Below are positions 1-8,144 of a stretch of DNA of 50,734 bases, in pieces; the first letter of the stretch is position 1; each line of letters starts with the position of its first letter. Source of the DNA: JAQBXX01 sp963925015. GTDB lineage: Bacteria; Pseudomonadota; Gammaproteobacteria; SURF-13. The notes below the pieces were generated by a model. It was not told the DNA's origin. It saw only the letters and a list, made by a program, of their open reading frames with translations, and searched no databases. The position numbers were made by a program, and so were the translations under genes. Location: positions 1-50,734 of the forward strand of contig CAWUTX010000015.1 in NCBI GenBank assembly GCA_963925015.1, in the 5' to 3' direction.

Positions 1-105
1 ATCGCCCTGATTGCCCCGATTGCGATGGAAGAAGGTCTGCGCTTTGCTATTCGTGAAGGCGGCAGGACGGTGGGCGCGGGTGTAGTGGCGAAGATACTGG
101 AGTAA
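1..105 (+). CDS. tuf: Elongation factor Tu, C-terminal end (partial)
   Basis: The first 34 codons read as the C-terminal beta-barrel end of EF-Tu: AMEEGLRFAIREGGRTVGAG, then VVAKILE and a TAA stop. EF-Tu is the GTPase that delivers aminoacyl-tRNA to the ribosome. Its 5' part lies outside the window. The stop is only 3 nt before the rpsJ start, so there is no room for a separate S10 leader, and rpsJ is probably co-transcribed from the str operon side. Identity rests on this conserved tail; which tuf copy it is cannot be told. Confidence 0.95.
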   Translation: MALIAPIAMEEGLRFAIREGGRTVGAGVVAKILE

Positions 106-108
106 TTA

Positions 109-423
109 ATGGCTACTAACCAAAGGATACGCATCAGACTGAAGTCTTTCGATCACCGCCTGATTGATAAATCGGCGCGTGAGATCGTGGAGACCGCGAA
201 GCGCACAGGTGCACATGTGCGTGGGCCGATTCCGTTGCCCAGCAAGATCGAGCGCTTTACCGTGCTGACATCGCCGCACGTCGACAAAGATGCGCGTGAT
301 CAATATGAAATCCGCACCCACAAGCGGCTGATGGATATCGTGGACCCCACCGACAAGACCGTGGACGCGCTGATGAAGCTCGATCTCGCGGCGGGTGTAG
401 ACGTACAGATTAAACTGAATTAG
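109..423 (+). CDS. rpsJ: 30S ribosomal protein S10 (NusE)
   Basis: This 104-residue protein matches the usual S10 length of about 103. Its N-terminus MATNQRIRIRLKSFDHRLID is the canonical family start. S10 sits in the head of the 30S subunit and, as NusE, also joins NusB in transcription antitermination. It opens the S10 operon and follows tuf by 3 nt. The E. coli S10 leader bound by L4 has no equivalent space here, so any L4 autoregulation would have to act elsewhere (inference). Confidence 0.98.
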   Translation: MATNQRIRIRLKSFDHRLIDKSAREIVETAKRTGAHVRGPIPLPSKIERFTVLTSPHVDKDARDQYEIRTHKRLMDIVDPTDKTVDALMKLDLAAGVDVQIKLN

Positions 424-433
424 AGACGACATC

Positions 434-1090
434 ATGGCCTTGGGAGTTATTGGACGTAAATGCGGAATGACCCGCGTCTTCACAGACGAAGGGGTTTCCA
501 TTCCTGTCACCGTGATTGAGGTGGAGCCGAATCGTATCAGCCAGGTGAAAACCTTGGACAACGATGGTTATCGCGCGCTTCAGATCACGCTGGGCACGCG
601 GCGTGCGAGCCGTGTCACCAAGGCTGCAGCAGGGCACTTCGCCAAGGCCGGCGTGGCCGCAGGCCGCAGCCTGTGGGAGTTTCGTCTCGACGATAACGAG
701 GGCGAAGGTCTGGCCGCTGGTGCTGAAATCACAGTAGACATGTTCAAGCCAGGCCAAATGGTAGATGTCGCGGGTACGACCATCGGTAAAGGCTTTGCCG
801 GCACCATTAAGCGTCATCATTTCACCATGGGTGATGCCACGCACGGTAACTCGCTGTCGCATCGCGCGCCGGGTTCTATCGGTCAGCGTCAGACGCCGGG
901 CCGCGTGTTCAAGGGCAAGAAGATGGCCGGTCATTTGGGCAACAAGCGCCGCACGGCAGAATGTCTGGAAGTGGTGCGCGTCGATACTGCGCGCAATGTG
1001 CTGCTGGTCAAGGGCGCGGTACCCGGAGCGGCGGGCGGTGATGTGATTGTGCGCCCGTCTTCCAAGACGCGTAACCGGCCAGGAGTGTAA
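434..1090 (+). CDS. rplC: 50S ribosomal protein L3
   Basis: The 218-residue protein begins MALGVIGRKCGMTRVFTDEG, typical of L3. L3 binds the 3' end of 23S rRNA and is needed early in 50S assembly. The central loop contains GSIGQRQTPGRVFKGKKMAG; in E. coli the glutamine of this loop is methylated by PrmB. It is the second gene of the S10 operon, 10 nt after rpsJ, with only a weak Shine-Dalgarno sequence. Confidence 0.98.
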   Translation: MALGVIGRKCGMTRVFTDEGVSIPVTVIEVEPNRISQVKTLDNDGYRALQITLGTRRASRVTKAAAGHFAKAGVAAGRSLWEFRLDDNEGEGLAAGAEITVDMFKPGQMVDVAGTTIGKGFAGTIKRHHFTMGDATHGNSLSHRAPGSIGQRQTPGRVFKGKKMAGHLGNKRRTAECLEVVRVDTARNVLLVKGAVPGAAGGDVIVRPSSKTRNRPGV

Positions 1091-1095
1091 GCGAA

Positions 1096-1719
1096 ATGGA
1101 ATTGACACTGACCTCTGTAGGCAAAAAGGGCACACCGGGCGTGATGCAGGTTTCCGATGTTGCCTTTGGCGCCGAATTCAACGAGACATTGGTACACCAG
1201 GTGGTGACCGCCTATCTCGCCGCAGGCCGTGCAGGCACGCACGCACAGAAGACGCGTTCACAAGTGCGTGGCGGCGGAAAAAAGCCGTGGGCACAGAAGG
1301 GTTCAGGCCGTGCGCGCGCAGGTACCTCACGCAGCCCGTTGTGGCGGGGTGGCGGCAAGACATTCGCTGCGGTGACCGGCGACTATTCGCAGAAGGTGAA
1401 TAAAAAGATGTATGGCCGCGCACTGTGTTCGATTTTGTCTGAGCTGGCGCGTCAACAGCGTCTTACCGTGGTGGTGGAGTTTGCGCTGGAGCGCATCAAG
1501 ACCCAGGACTTGATCGACAAGATTGAGACGCTTGGGCTGGGCGATAATGTCCTGATTGTGACCGAGCAGGCGGATGACACGCTCATATTATCTGCGCGCA
1601 ATTTGCACAAAATTGGCGTGTGTGACGTAAAGACGGTTGACCCGGTGAGCCTGGTCGGATTTGAGAAGGTGCTGATGACCGTGGGCGCGATCAAACACTT
1701 CGAAAAGGTGCTGGGATGA
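1096..1719 (+). CDS. rplD: 50S ribosomal protein L4
   Basis: This is L4 (207 aa; E. coli 201). The long arginine- and glycine-rich loop that reaches into the peptide exit tunnel is visible, including GGGKKPWAQKGSGRARAGTS at about residues 56-75. In E. coli L4 also represses its own operon through the S10 leader; no such leader is visible here. The gene starts 5 nt after rplC and its stop overlaps the rplW start by 4 bp, indicating translational coupling. Confidence 0.98.
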   Translation: MELTLTSVGKKGTPGVMQVSDVAFGAEFNETLVHQVVTAYLAAGRAGTHAQKTRSQVRGGGKKPWAQKGSGRARAGTSRSPLWRGGGKTFAAVTGDYSQKVNKKMYGRALCSILSELARQQRLTVVVEFALERIKTQDLIDKIETLGLGDNVLIVTEQADDTLILSARNLHKIGVCDVKTVDPVSLVGFEKVLMTVGAIKHFEKVLG

Positions 1720-2015
1720 GTCAAGAATCATTAATGAAGGTGCTGCTTGCGCCGCACATCTCTGAAAAGAGTACGCGCACGGCTGACAAGCACAAGCAGT
1801 TTGTATTCAAGGTGGCGAGCAGCGCGGCCAAGCCGGACATCAAGCAGGCGGTCGAGCTTATGTTCAAGGTCAAAGTGGGCGCTGTGCGTGTGACCAACGT
1901 AAAAGGCAAAGCCAAGCGCGCTGGTGCGCGTGTGGGCCGCCGCTCGGGTTGGAAGAAGGCCTATGTCAGCCTGATGCCTGGGCATGATATCGATTTTACC
2001 GGCGAAGCGAAGTAA
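1716..2015 (+). CDS. rplW: 50S ribosomal protein L23
   Basis: The 99-residue protein contains the L23 signature APHISEKSTR near the N-terminus and the basic C-terminal segment. L23 lies at the exit of the nascent peptide tunnel and docks trigger factor and SRP. The start chosen is the ATG overlapping the rplD stop (ATGA). An in-frame ATG at 1734 would give MKVLLAPHISEKS and is a plausible alternative. Confidence 0.97.
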   Translation: MSQESLMKVLLAPHISEKSTRTADKHKQFVFKVASSAAKPDIKQAVELMFKVKVGAVRVTNVKGKAKRAGARVGRRSGWKKAYVSLMPGHDIDFTGEAK

Positions 2016-2026
2016 GGGTACATTTT

Positions 2027-2860
2027 ATGGCACTGGTAAAAACAAAACCTACTTCCCCCGGACGCCGCTTTGTCACCAAGGTGGTGACGGCGGATATGCA
2101 CAAGGGCGCGCCGTATGCGCCGCTGCTTGAGCCGCAGTCAAGAAAGGGCGGGCGCAACAACAATGGCCGCATCACTACGCGTCACCAGGGTGGTGGTCAC
2201 AAGCAGCATTACCGCTTGATCGATTTCAAACGCCAGAAAGACGGCATCCCGGCGCGCGTGGAGCGTATTGAATACGATCCCAACCGCACTGCGCGTATCG
2301 CATTGCTGCTTTACGCAGATGGCGAACGCCGTTACATTATCGCCCCCAAGGATCTGGCGGCGGATTCCAGCGTCATCTCCGGCCCGGAGTCCCCGATCAA
2401 GCCGGGCAATTGTCTGCCATTACGCAACATCCCGGTCGGCAGCACCGTGCATTGCATCGAGATGCAGCCCGGCAAGGGTGCGCAGATGGCGCGCAGTGCT
2501 GGCACATCTGTACAGCTGGTGTCGCGCGAGGGTGATCACGCCGTTCTGCGCTTGCGCTCCGGTGAGATGCGCAAGGTGGCGATCGACTGCCGCGCTACGC
2601 TGGGTGAGGTGGGTAATGCAGAGCACGCGCTACGCTCATACGGCAAGGCAGGCGCGGCGCGTTGGCGCGGTGTACGTCCCACCGTGCGTGGTGTGGCGAT
2701 GAACCCCGTCGACCATCCGCACGGAGGTGGTGAAGGCCGCACCTCGGGCGGACGCCATCCGGTGTCGCCGTCAGGCACGCCAACCAAAGGTTACAAGACA
2801 CGTCAGAACAAACGCACTGACGGCATGATAGTGCATCGTCGTCCCAGAGGCGTAAGGTAA
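2027..2860 (+). CDS. rplB: 50S ribosomal protein L2
   Basis: The 277-residue protein is full length for L2 (E. coli 273). It has the RNA-binding OB and SH3-like domains and the C-terminal segment GVAMNPVDHPHGGGEGRTSG, which reaches the peptidyl transferase centre and carries the conserved histidines. L2 is essential for subunit association and peptidyl transfer. It lies 11 nt after rplW. Confidence 0.98.
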   Translation: MALVKTKPTSPGRRFVTKVVTADMHKGAPYAPLLEPQSRKGGRNNNGRITTRHQGGGHKQHYRLIDFKRQKDGIPARVERIEYDPNRTARIALLLYADGERRYIIAPKDLAADSSVISGPESPIKPGNCLPLRNIPVGSTVHCIEMQPGKGAQMARSAGTSVQLVSREGDHAVLRLRSGEMRKVAIDCRATLGEVGNAEHALRSYGKAGAARWRGVRPTVRGVAMNPVDHPHGGGEGRTSGGRHPVSPSGTPTKGYKTRQNKRTDGMIVHRRPRGVR

Positions 2861-2872
2861 GGAAATAATCGC

Positions 2873-3166
2873 ATGCCACGTTCAGTTAAAAAAGGTCCGT
2901 TTATCGATGCGCATCTCGTCAAGAAGGTCGAGGCGGCGGTCGCCACCAACAGCAAGCGCCCCATCAAGACTTGGTCGCGGCGCTCGATGGTTTTGCCGGA
3001 CATGATCGGCTTCACCATTGCCATACACAATGGCCGTCTACACGTGCCGGTGATGATTACCGACAACATGGTCGGCCACAAACTGGGTGAGTTCGCTCCC
3101 ACCCGTACCTTCAAGGGCCATACCGGCACCGGCGACAAGAAGGCGGCGGCTCCGGCCTCCTCATAA
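2873..3166 (+). CDS. rpsS: 30S ribosomal protein S19
   Basis: This 97-residue protein starts MPRSVKKGPFIDAHLVKKVE and has the conserved TWSRRSMVLPDMIGFTIAIH segment of S19. It sits in the 30S head next to S13 and contacts the A-site tRNA region. The C-terminus is slightly longer and alanine-rich (KKAAAPASS). It lies between rplB and rplV in the standard S10 operon order. Confidence 0.98.
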   Translation: MPRSVKKGPFIDAHLVKKVEAAVATNSKRPIKTWSRRSMVLPDMIGFTIAIHNGRLHVPVMITDNMVGHKLGEFAPTRTFKGHTGTGDKKAAAPASS

Positions 3167-3178
3167 CGAGAGATCACT

Positions 3179-3511
3179 ATGCAAGCCGTCGCGAAATTGA
3201 AGTACACCCACATCTCAGCACAGAAGGGACGTCTGGTCGCGGATCAGATTCGCGGCATGCCGGTTGGTCGCGCGCTGCAACTGCTGGCCTTCAGCCCCAA
3301 AAAGGCGGCCGCCCTGATCAAGAAGGTGCTGGAGTCGGCCATCGCCAACGCCGAGCACAATGTCGGCGCCGACGTCGACGAATTGAAGATATCCTCCATC
3401 TTTGTGGATGGCGGGCCGATGCAAAAACGCATGCATGCGCGTGCCAAGGGTCGTGGCGCACGTATTTTGAAGCGCACCAGTCACATCACCATTACAGTAG
3501 CTGCCAAGTAA
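3179..3511 (+). CDS. rplV: 50S ribosomal protein L22
   Basis: This 110-residue protein matches L22 in length and sequence, including GPMQKRMHARAKGRGARILK, the start of the long beta-hairpin that lines the exit tunnel and is a common site of macrolide resistance changes. No unusual insertion is seen in the hairpin. It is preceded by a GAGAG Shine-Dalgarno sequence 12 nt after rpsS. Confidence 0.98.
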   Translation: MQAVAKLKYTHISAQKGRLVADQIRGMPVGRALQLLAFSPKKAAALIKKVLESAIANAEHNVGADVDELKISSIFVDGGPMQKRMHARAKGRGARILKRTSHITITVAAK

Positions 3512-3530
3512 CAGGACGCGAGAACAGGCT

Positions 3531-4223
3531 ATGGGTCACAAAGTACATCCTATCGGTATACGCCTCGGCATCGTCAAGGACTGGACGTCCATGTGGTATG
3601 CCGATACCAAGAATTATGCAGATTATCTGAATACCGACCTGCAAGTGCGCGAGTATCTGCGCAAGAAGTTGGCGCAGGCCTCAGTGAGCCGCATCCAGAT
3701 CGAGCGCCCGGCACGCAGCGCGCGCATCACCATCCATACCGCCCGCCCGGGTATTGTGATAGGCAAAAAGGGTGAAGACATCGAGGTGCTGCGCAAGCAT
3801 CTGAGTGCGATGATGGGTATTCCGGTACACGTCAGCGTGGAGGAAATCCGCAAGCCGGAGCTCGACGCCTATCTGGTCGCCGAGAGCATTGCGCAGCAGC
3901 TTGAGAAGCGCATCATGTTCCGCCGCGCCATGAAGCGCGCCGCGACCAACACCATGCGCATCGGCGCCCTCGGCATCAAGATCAATATCGGCGGCCGTCT
4001 CAACGGTGCTGAAATCGCACGTAGCGAGTGGGTGCGTGAGGGACGTGTGCCGTTGCACACCCTGCGTGCCGACATAGACTACGGCCTGGCCGAGGCGCAC
4101 ACCACCTATGGTGTGATTGGCATCAAGGTATGGATATTCAAGGGCGAGGTATTCAAGAAGGCCGAGTTGATGGCTGAAGAAGGCGCCGAAAAAACCGCGG
4201 CCCACGCCGGCGCAGGGGGTTAG
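3531..4223 (+). CDS. rpsC: 30S ribosomal protein S3
   Basis: The 230-residue protein starts MGHKVHPIGIRLGIVKDWTS. It has a type II KH domain with the GKKG loop in GIVIGKKGEDIEVLR at about residue 80, followed by the S3 C-terminal domain. S3 forms part of the mRNA entry channel and helicase centre. The C-terminal tail ends in an alanine/glycine-rich stretch, as is common for S3. It lies 19 nt after rplV. Confidence 0.98.
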   Translation: MGHKVHPIGIRLGIVKDWTSMWYADTKNYADYLNTDLQVREYLRKKLAQASVSRIQIERPARSARITIHTARPGIVIGKKGEDIEVLRKHLSAMMGIPVHVSVEEIRKPELDAYLVAESIAQQLEKRIMFRRAMKRAATNTMRIGALGIKINIGGRLNGAEIARSEWVREGRVPLHTLRADIDYGLAEAHTTYGVIGIKVWIFKGEVFKKAELMAEEGAEKTAAHAGAGG

Positions 4224-4227
4224 TGTT

Positions 4228-4641
4228 GTGTTGCAGCCCAAGAGAACCAAGTACCGTAAACAGATGAAGGGCCGTAACCGCGGCTTTGCCATGACGGGCA
4301 ACCGCGTGAGCTTCGGCGAGTTTGGTCTGAAATCCACCGGCGCCGGGCAGATTACCGCTCGCCAGATCGAGGCCGCGCGCCGCGCCATGACCCGCCACCT
4401 GAAGCGCGGCGGCAAGGTGTGGATACGCATCTTCCCGGACAAGCCGATCTCCAAGAAACCGCTCGAAGTTCGCATGGGTAACGGCAAGGGTAACGTCGAG
4501 TACTGGGTGGCCATGGTGCAGCCGGGCCGCATGCTGTATGAAATTGAAGGCGTAACCGAGGAAATCGCACGCGAGGCATTCAGACTGGCCTCGTCCAAGC
4601 TCCCGGTACTGACCACGTTTGTAGCGCGTACGGTGATGTGA
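4228..4641 (+). CDS. rplP: 50S ribosomal protein L16
   Basis: The 137-residue protein matches L16 (E. coli 136). The start is GTG at 4228, which gives the conserved N-terminus MLQPKRTKYRKQMKGRNRG; a TTG follows directly. L16 organises the A-site region of the 50S subunit. Its stop codon overlaps the first base of the rpmC start, consistent with translational coupling. Confidence 0.98.
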   Translation: MLQPKRTKYRKQMKGRNRGFAMTGNRVSFGEFGLKSTGAGQITARQIEAARRAMTRHLKRGGKVWIRIFPDKPISKKPLEVRMGNGKGNVEYWVAMVQPGRMLYEIEGVTEEIAREAFRLASSKLPVLTTFVARTVM

Positions 4642-4838
4642 TGAAAGCAACTGAGATGAGAAAGAAGTCGGCGCAAGACCTGAACAAGGAATTGATCGAT
4701 TTGTTGCGTGAGCAATTCAACCTGCGCATGCAAAAGGGCACGGGCCAACTGGCCAAGCCGAGCGCATTGCGCAGCGTGCGTCGCAGCATTGCGCGCGTAA
4801 AAACGATATTGAACGAAACAACAGGTAAGGCGTCATGA
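4641..4838 (+). CDS. rpmC: 50S ribosomal protein L29
   Basis: This small protein (65 aa) is L29, shown by MKATEMRKKSAQDLNKELID and LREQFNLRMQKGTGQL. L29 is a helical hairpin near the tunnel exit beside L23. I choose ATG 4641, which overlaps the rplP stop and matches the family N-terminus. A GTG one codon upstream (4638) would add a single residue. Its end overlaps the rpsQ start by 4 bp. Confidence 0.97.
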   Translation: MKATEMRKKSAQDLNKELIDLLREQFNLRMQKGTGQLAKPSALRSVRRSIARVKTILNETTGKAS

Positions 4839-5101
4839 AGCAGGAAACCAGCGCAAGTCGCACCGTCACCGGCCGCGTCATCAGCAACAAGATGGACAAG
4901 TCGATTACTCTGCTGGTGGATCGCACCGTGCCGCACCCGATGTACGGCAAGTATGTGAAGCGCACCACCAAGCTGCATGCGCATGACGAGAAGAATGCCT
5001 GCAGCGAAGGCGATCTGGTGTCTGTGGAGCAGTGCCGTCCGCTGTCCAAGACCAAGTCGTGGCGCCTGGTCAAAATTATCGAGAAGGCGGTTGCTGGATA
5101 A
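4835..5101 (+). CDS. rpsQ: 30S ribosomal protein S17
   Basis: The 88-residue protein has the S17 OB-fold core, with VTGRVISNKMDKSITLLVDR followed by HPMYGKYVKRTTKLHAHDE. S17 is a primary 16S rRNA binder in the 30S body. It closes the S10 operon. A 90-bp AT-richer gap follows before rplN. Confidence 0.98.
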   Translation: MKQETSASRTVTGRVISNKMDKSITLLVDRTVPHPMYGKYVKRTTKLHAHDEKNACSEGDLVSVEQCRPLSKTKSWRLVKIIEKAVAG

Positions 5102-5191
5102 CGCGATGTTTATTGGCGTATGAGTAACAGATTTTTGTGTTAAAATTAGAAGTTGTGTAACTGAATACTAGAGCCACCTTGGAGATCGTCC
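5102..5191 (+). promoter_or_regulatory. AT-rich gap between the S10 and spc operons, candidate spc promoter region
   Basis: This 90-bp gap is the largest in the ribosomal cluster before the secY-rpmJ junction and is clearly AT-richer than its flanks. A TAAAAT hexamer at 5141-5146 could be a -10 element, but no convincing -35 sits 16-18 bp upstream. The position fits where the E. coli spc promoter lies. A GGAG Shine-Dalgarno sequence (5181-5184) precedes the GTG of rplN. The promoter assignment is a weak inference. Confidence 0.3.
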
Positions 5192-5560
5192 GTGATACAA
5201 ATGCAAAGCCATCTGGATGTAGCGGATAACAGCGGCGCGCGCCGGGTGATGTGCATCAAGGTGCTGGGCGGCTCACACCGCCGCTACGCCGGCATAGGCG
5301 ACGTCATCAAGGTGAGCATTAAAGAGGCGATCCCGCGCGGCAAGGTCAAGAAGGGCGAGGTGTATGACGCCGTCGTGGTGCGCACGCGCAAAGGCATACG
5401 CCGCGCGGATGGCTCCTTGATCCGTTTCGACACCAATGCTGCGGTACTGCTCAATGCCCAGCAACAGCCGATCGGCACCCGTATCTTCGGGCCGGTGACG
5501 CGTGAATTGCGCAGTGAGAAATTCATGAAGATCATCTCATTGGCACCGGAAGTGTTGTAA
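5192..5560 (+). CDS. rplN: 50S ribosomal protein L14
   Basis: This 122-residue protein is L14: IQMQSHLDVADNSGARRVMC matches the family start. L14 bridges to the 30S subunit and is the docking site of the silencing factor RsfS. The start is GTG at 5192, supported by the upstream GGAG and by E. coli L14 starting MIQEQTMLNVADNSGARRV. First gene of the spc operon. Confidence 0.98.
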   Translation: MIQMQSHLDVADNSGARRVMCIKVLGGSHRRYAGIGDVIKVSIKEAIPRGKVKKGEVYDAVVVRTRKGIRRADGSLIRFDTNAAVLLNAQQQPIGTRIFGPVTRELRSEKFMKIISLAPEVL

Positions 5561-5579
5561 CTCAGGATTATAAGGCGTC

Positions 5580-5897
5580 ATGGACAGAATCAAGAAGGGC
5601 GACGAGGTCATCGTCACCACCGGAAAAGACAAAGGCAAGCGTGGCGCAGTGCGTCGCGTCATGGTCAACGACCGCGTGCTGGTTGAAAATATCAACATGG
5701 CGAAACGGCATACCAAGCCGAATCCTGCGCGCGGCGCCAGCGGCGGCATCATCGAGAAAGAGATGCCGCTGCATATCTCGAATGTGGCGATCTACAACCC
5801 GGCCACGAAAAAAGGTGGCCGCATCGGTTTCCGCACCCTTGAGGACGGGCGCAAGGTGCGCTACTTCAAGTCCAATAACGAAGTGCTGGACAGGTAG
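5580..5897 (+). CDS. rplX: 50S ribosomal protein L24
   Basis: The 105-residue protein begins MDRIKKGDEVIVTTGKDKGK, a KOW motif typical of L24, which nucleates 50S assembly at the 5' end of 23S rRNA. GGIIEKEMPLHISNVAIYNP is the conserved central segment. It lies 19 nt after rplN. Confidence 0.98.
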   Translation: MDRIKKGDEVIVTTGKDKGKRGAVRRVMVNDRVLVENINMAKRHTKPNPARGASGGIIEKEMPLHISNVAIYNPATKKGGRIGFRTLEDGRKVRYFKSNNEVLDR

Positions 5898-5904
5898 TAC
5901 GATT

Positions 5905-6453
5905 ATGGCAACCGTTGCACGATTAAAGAAACATTACGAAGACGCGGTAGTGAAGGCGCTTACCGAGCAGTTTGCGTACAAGAGCCCGATGCAGGTTCCG
6001 CGCATCACCAAGATCACGCTGAACATGGGCGTGGGCGAGGGTGTTGCGGACAAAAAGATCGTGGACAACGCTGTAGCGGACATGACCAAAATCGCCGCGC
6101 AAAAACCGGTGGTTACCTTTTCGCGCCAGTCCATCGCTGGCTTCAAGATTCGTGAAGGCCTGGCCATCGGCTGCAAGGTAACACTGCGCCGCACCCACAT
6201 GTACGAATTTCTGGATCGGCTGATCAATATCGCCATCCCGCGTATCCGTGATTTTCGTGGCTTTAGTCCGAAGTCGTTTGATGGACGCGGCAACTACAGT
6301 CTGGGTGTGCGTGAGCAGATCATTTTCCCCGAGATCGAATATGACAAAGTCGATGCACTGCGCGGTATGGATATCACCATTACCACCAGCGCGAAGACCG
6401 ACGAAGAAGGGCGCGCATTACTCGCCGCATTTAAATTCCCGTTACGCAGCTAA
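5905..6453 (+). CDS. rplE: 50S ribosomal protein L5
   Basis: The 182-residue protein is L5 (E. coli 179), starting MATVARLKKHYEDAVVKALT at ATG 5905. The same frame stays open further upstream across rplX but is not coding there. Conserved segments include VPRITKITLNMGVGEG and PRIRDFRGFSPKSFDGRGNY. L5 binds 5S rRNA together with L18 and contacts P-site tRNA. Confidence 0.98.
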   Translation: MATVARLKKHYEDAVVKALTEQFAYKSPMQVPRITKITLNMGVGEGVADKKIVDNAVADMTKIAAQKPVVTFSRQSIAGFKIREGLAIGCKVTLRRTHMYEFLDRLINIAIPRIRDFRGFSPKSFDGRGNYSLGVREQIIFPEIEYDKVDALRGMDITITTSAKTDEEGRALLAAFKFPLRS

Positions 6454-6458
6454 AACCC

Positions 6459-6764
6459 ATGGCCAAGACATCATTAATTAATCGTGAATTAAAGCGCGCC
6501 CGTACTGTGAAAAAGTATGCGGAGAAACGCGCAGCCCTGAAGGCGCAGATGCGCGATCCGAAAGCCAGCGACCAGGTGCACGATGACGCGCGTCGCAAGT
6601 TCGAGGCCCTGCCGCGCAATGCGAGCCCGGTTCGGTTGCATAATCGCTGTCGCATCACCGGCAGGTCGCATGGCTACTATCGCAAGTTCGGATTGGCGCG
6701 CAACAAGCTGCGTGAGGCCGCCATGCGTGGTGATATTCCCGGTCTGGTGAAGGCAAGTTGGTAA
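6459..6764 (+). CDS. rpsN: 30S ribosomal protein S14
   Basis: This 101-residue protein is the long S14 form. HNRCRITGRSHGYYRKFGLA lacks the CxxC pairs of the short zinc-binding S14, so it is the zinc-independent type. It sits in the 30S head beside S3 and S10. Only 5 nt separate it from rplE. Confidence 0.98.
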   Translation: MAKTSLINRELKRARTVKKYAEKRAALKAQMRDPKASDQVHDDARRKFEALPRNASPVRLHNRCRITGRSHGYYRKFGLARNKLREAAMRGDIPGLVKASW

Positions 6765-6818
6765 ACAACGGTAGCGAACAGCTAGCTACTGGAAACTGAT
6801 TTTACAGGAACTGACTTT

Positions 6819-7214
6819 ATGAGCATGACCGATCCCATAGCAGATATGCTGACGCGCATCCGGAATGGATTGAGCGCGAAAAAGGCAGAAGTGAGCATGC
6901 CGGCATCGCGCCTCAAGGCGGCGGTAGCCCAGGTGCTGAAAGACGAGGGTTATATCAACGATTACGCGGTACGTGAAGCCGGCGCCAAGCCTAAGCTGCA
7001 TGTCATGTTGAAATACCATGCCGGCAAACCGGTTATCGACCAGTTGCGGCGTGTGAGCCGCCCTGGGTTGCGTGTGTACAGACAGAAGGACAGCCTGCCC
7101 AAGGTGCTGGCTGGTTTGGGTATCGCTATCGTATCAACACCACAAGGCTTAATGACCGACCGTGCTGCGCGTAAAGCAGGCGTTGGTGGCGAAGTTCTGT
7201 GTGTGGTCGCGTAA
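6819..7214 (+). CDS. rpsH: 30S ribosomal protein S8
   Basis: This 131-residue protein matches S8: it starts MSMTDPIADMLTRIRNGLSA and ends in the GLMTDRAARKAGVGGEVLCV segment. S8 binds the central domain of 16S rRNA and in E. coli represses the spc operon by binding the rplE mRNA. A 54-bp gap separates it from rpsN, and a CAGGAAC Shine-Dalgarno sequence precedes the start. Confidence 0.98.
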   Translation: MSMTDPIADMLTRIRNGLSAKKAEVSMPASRLKAAVAQVLKDEGYINDYAVREAGAKPKLHVMLKYHAGKPVIDQLRRVSRPGLRVYRQKDSLPKVLAGLGIAIVSTPQGLMTDRAARKAGVGGEVLCVVA

Positions 7215-7226
7215 GGGAAGGATGCC

Positions 7227-7760
7227 ATGTCGAGAGTCGCCAAAAACCCCATCCCTGTTCCCAAAGGAGTTGAGGTAGCTTTTCAGGGGCAAGAAATCAC
7301 GGTAAAGAGTGCGAAGGGTTCGTTGCAGCTTACCTTGGATAAGTGCGTTCAAATGCTGTTTGAGAATAATGTCCTCACCTTCTCGCCGCGCGACGGTGAG
7401 ACCCGCTCCGATGCCATGGCGGGTACCACGCGCTCGCTGGTCAACAATATGGTGATGGGTGTTACGCAGGGCTTCAGCAAAAAGCTCGAATTGGTGGGCG
7501 TGGGTTACCGCGCGCAGGTGCAGGGCAAGGTGCTGAATCTTACCTTGGGATTTTCGCACCCGCTCAATTTTGCCGTGCCCCCGGGTATTACAATTGAAAC
7601 ACCTACCCAGACCGAGGTGGTGATCAAGGGCATGGACAAGCAGCAGGTCGGCGCTGTGGCCGCGAAGATTCGCTCGTACCGTCCGCCGGAACCCTACAAA
7701 GGCAAGGGTGTGCGTTATTCCGACGAAGTCGTCGTGCGTAAAGAAGTGAAGAAGAAGTAA
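7227..7760 (+). CDS. rplF: 50S ribosomal protein L6
   Basis: The 177-residue protein is L6, with two tandem L6 folds and the conserved C-terminal segment RPPEPYKGKGVRYSDEVVVR. L6 lies near the sarcin-ricin loop and the factor-binding site. Starts MSRVAKNPIPVPKGVEV at ATG 7227, preceded by a GGAAGG Shine-Dalgarno sequence. Confidence 0.98.
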   Translation: MSRVAKNPIPVPKGVEVAFQGQEITVKSAKGSLQLTLDKCVQMLFENNVLTFSPRDGETRSDAMAGTTRSLVNNMVMGVTQGFSKKLELVGVGYRAQVQGKVLNLTLGFSHPLNFAVPPGITIETPTQTEVVIKGMDKQQVGAVAAKIRSYRPPEPYKGKGVRYSDEVVVRKEVKKK

Positions 7761-7778
7761 TGGGTAAGGGATAGAGCC

Positions 7779-8132
7779 ATGGACAAGAAAACAGGTCGAT
7801 TACGCCGCGCACTACGCGCGCGTTCAAAAATCAAAGAACTGGAAATGTACCGGTTGTGCGTACACCGCACGCCACGTCACATCTACGCCCAGCTAATCGC
7901 GCCGGGTGGTGCCAAGGTTGTGGCCTGTGCCTCGACACTGGAAGCCGTAATCAAAAGCGTCGTAAAGGGTACGGGTAACGTGGCCGCAGCAGCAGCAGTA
8001 GGCAAGCTGCTGGCCGAGCGTGCCACAGCGGCGGGTATATCCAATGTTGCCTTTGATCGCTCTGGCTTCAAGTACCACGGTCGCGTCAAGTCGCTCGCAG
8101 AGGCTGCGCGCGAAAACGGTCTGCAATTTTAA
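7779..8132 (+). CDS. rplR: 50S ribosomal protein L18
   Basis: The 117-residue protein is L18: it starts MDKKTGRLRRALRARSKIKE, contains RLCVHRTPRHIYAQLIAPGG, and ends FDRSGFKYHGRVKSLAEAAR plus a short tail. L18 binds 5S rRNA and carries it into the 50S subunit with L5. Confidence 0.98.
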   Translation: MDKKTGRLRRALRARSKIKELEMYRLCVHRTPRHIYAQLIAPGGAKVVACASTLEAVIKSVVKGTGNVAAAAAVGKLLAERATAAGISNVAFDRSGFKYHGRVKSLAEAARENGLQF

Positions 8133-8144
8133 AGGATTGAGAGC

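Noticed and set aside
3681..4748. A 355-residue minus-strand ORF opposite rpsC, rplP and rpmC
   Set aside because: It lies entirely opposite conserved ribosomal genes; long antisense frames are expected from codon bias and no family pattern is seen.
5641..5904. A 270-residue ORF ending with L5
   Set aside because: The first 88 residues are an out-of-frame reading of rplX; L5 starts at 5905.
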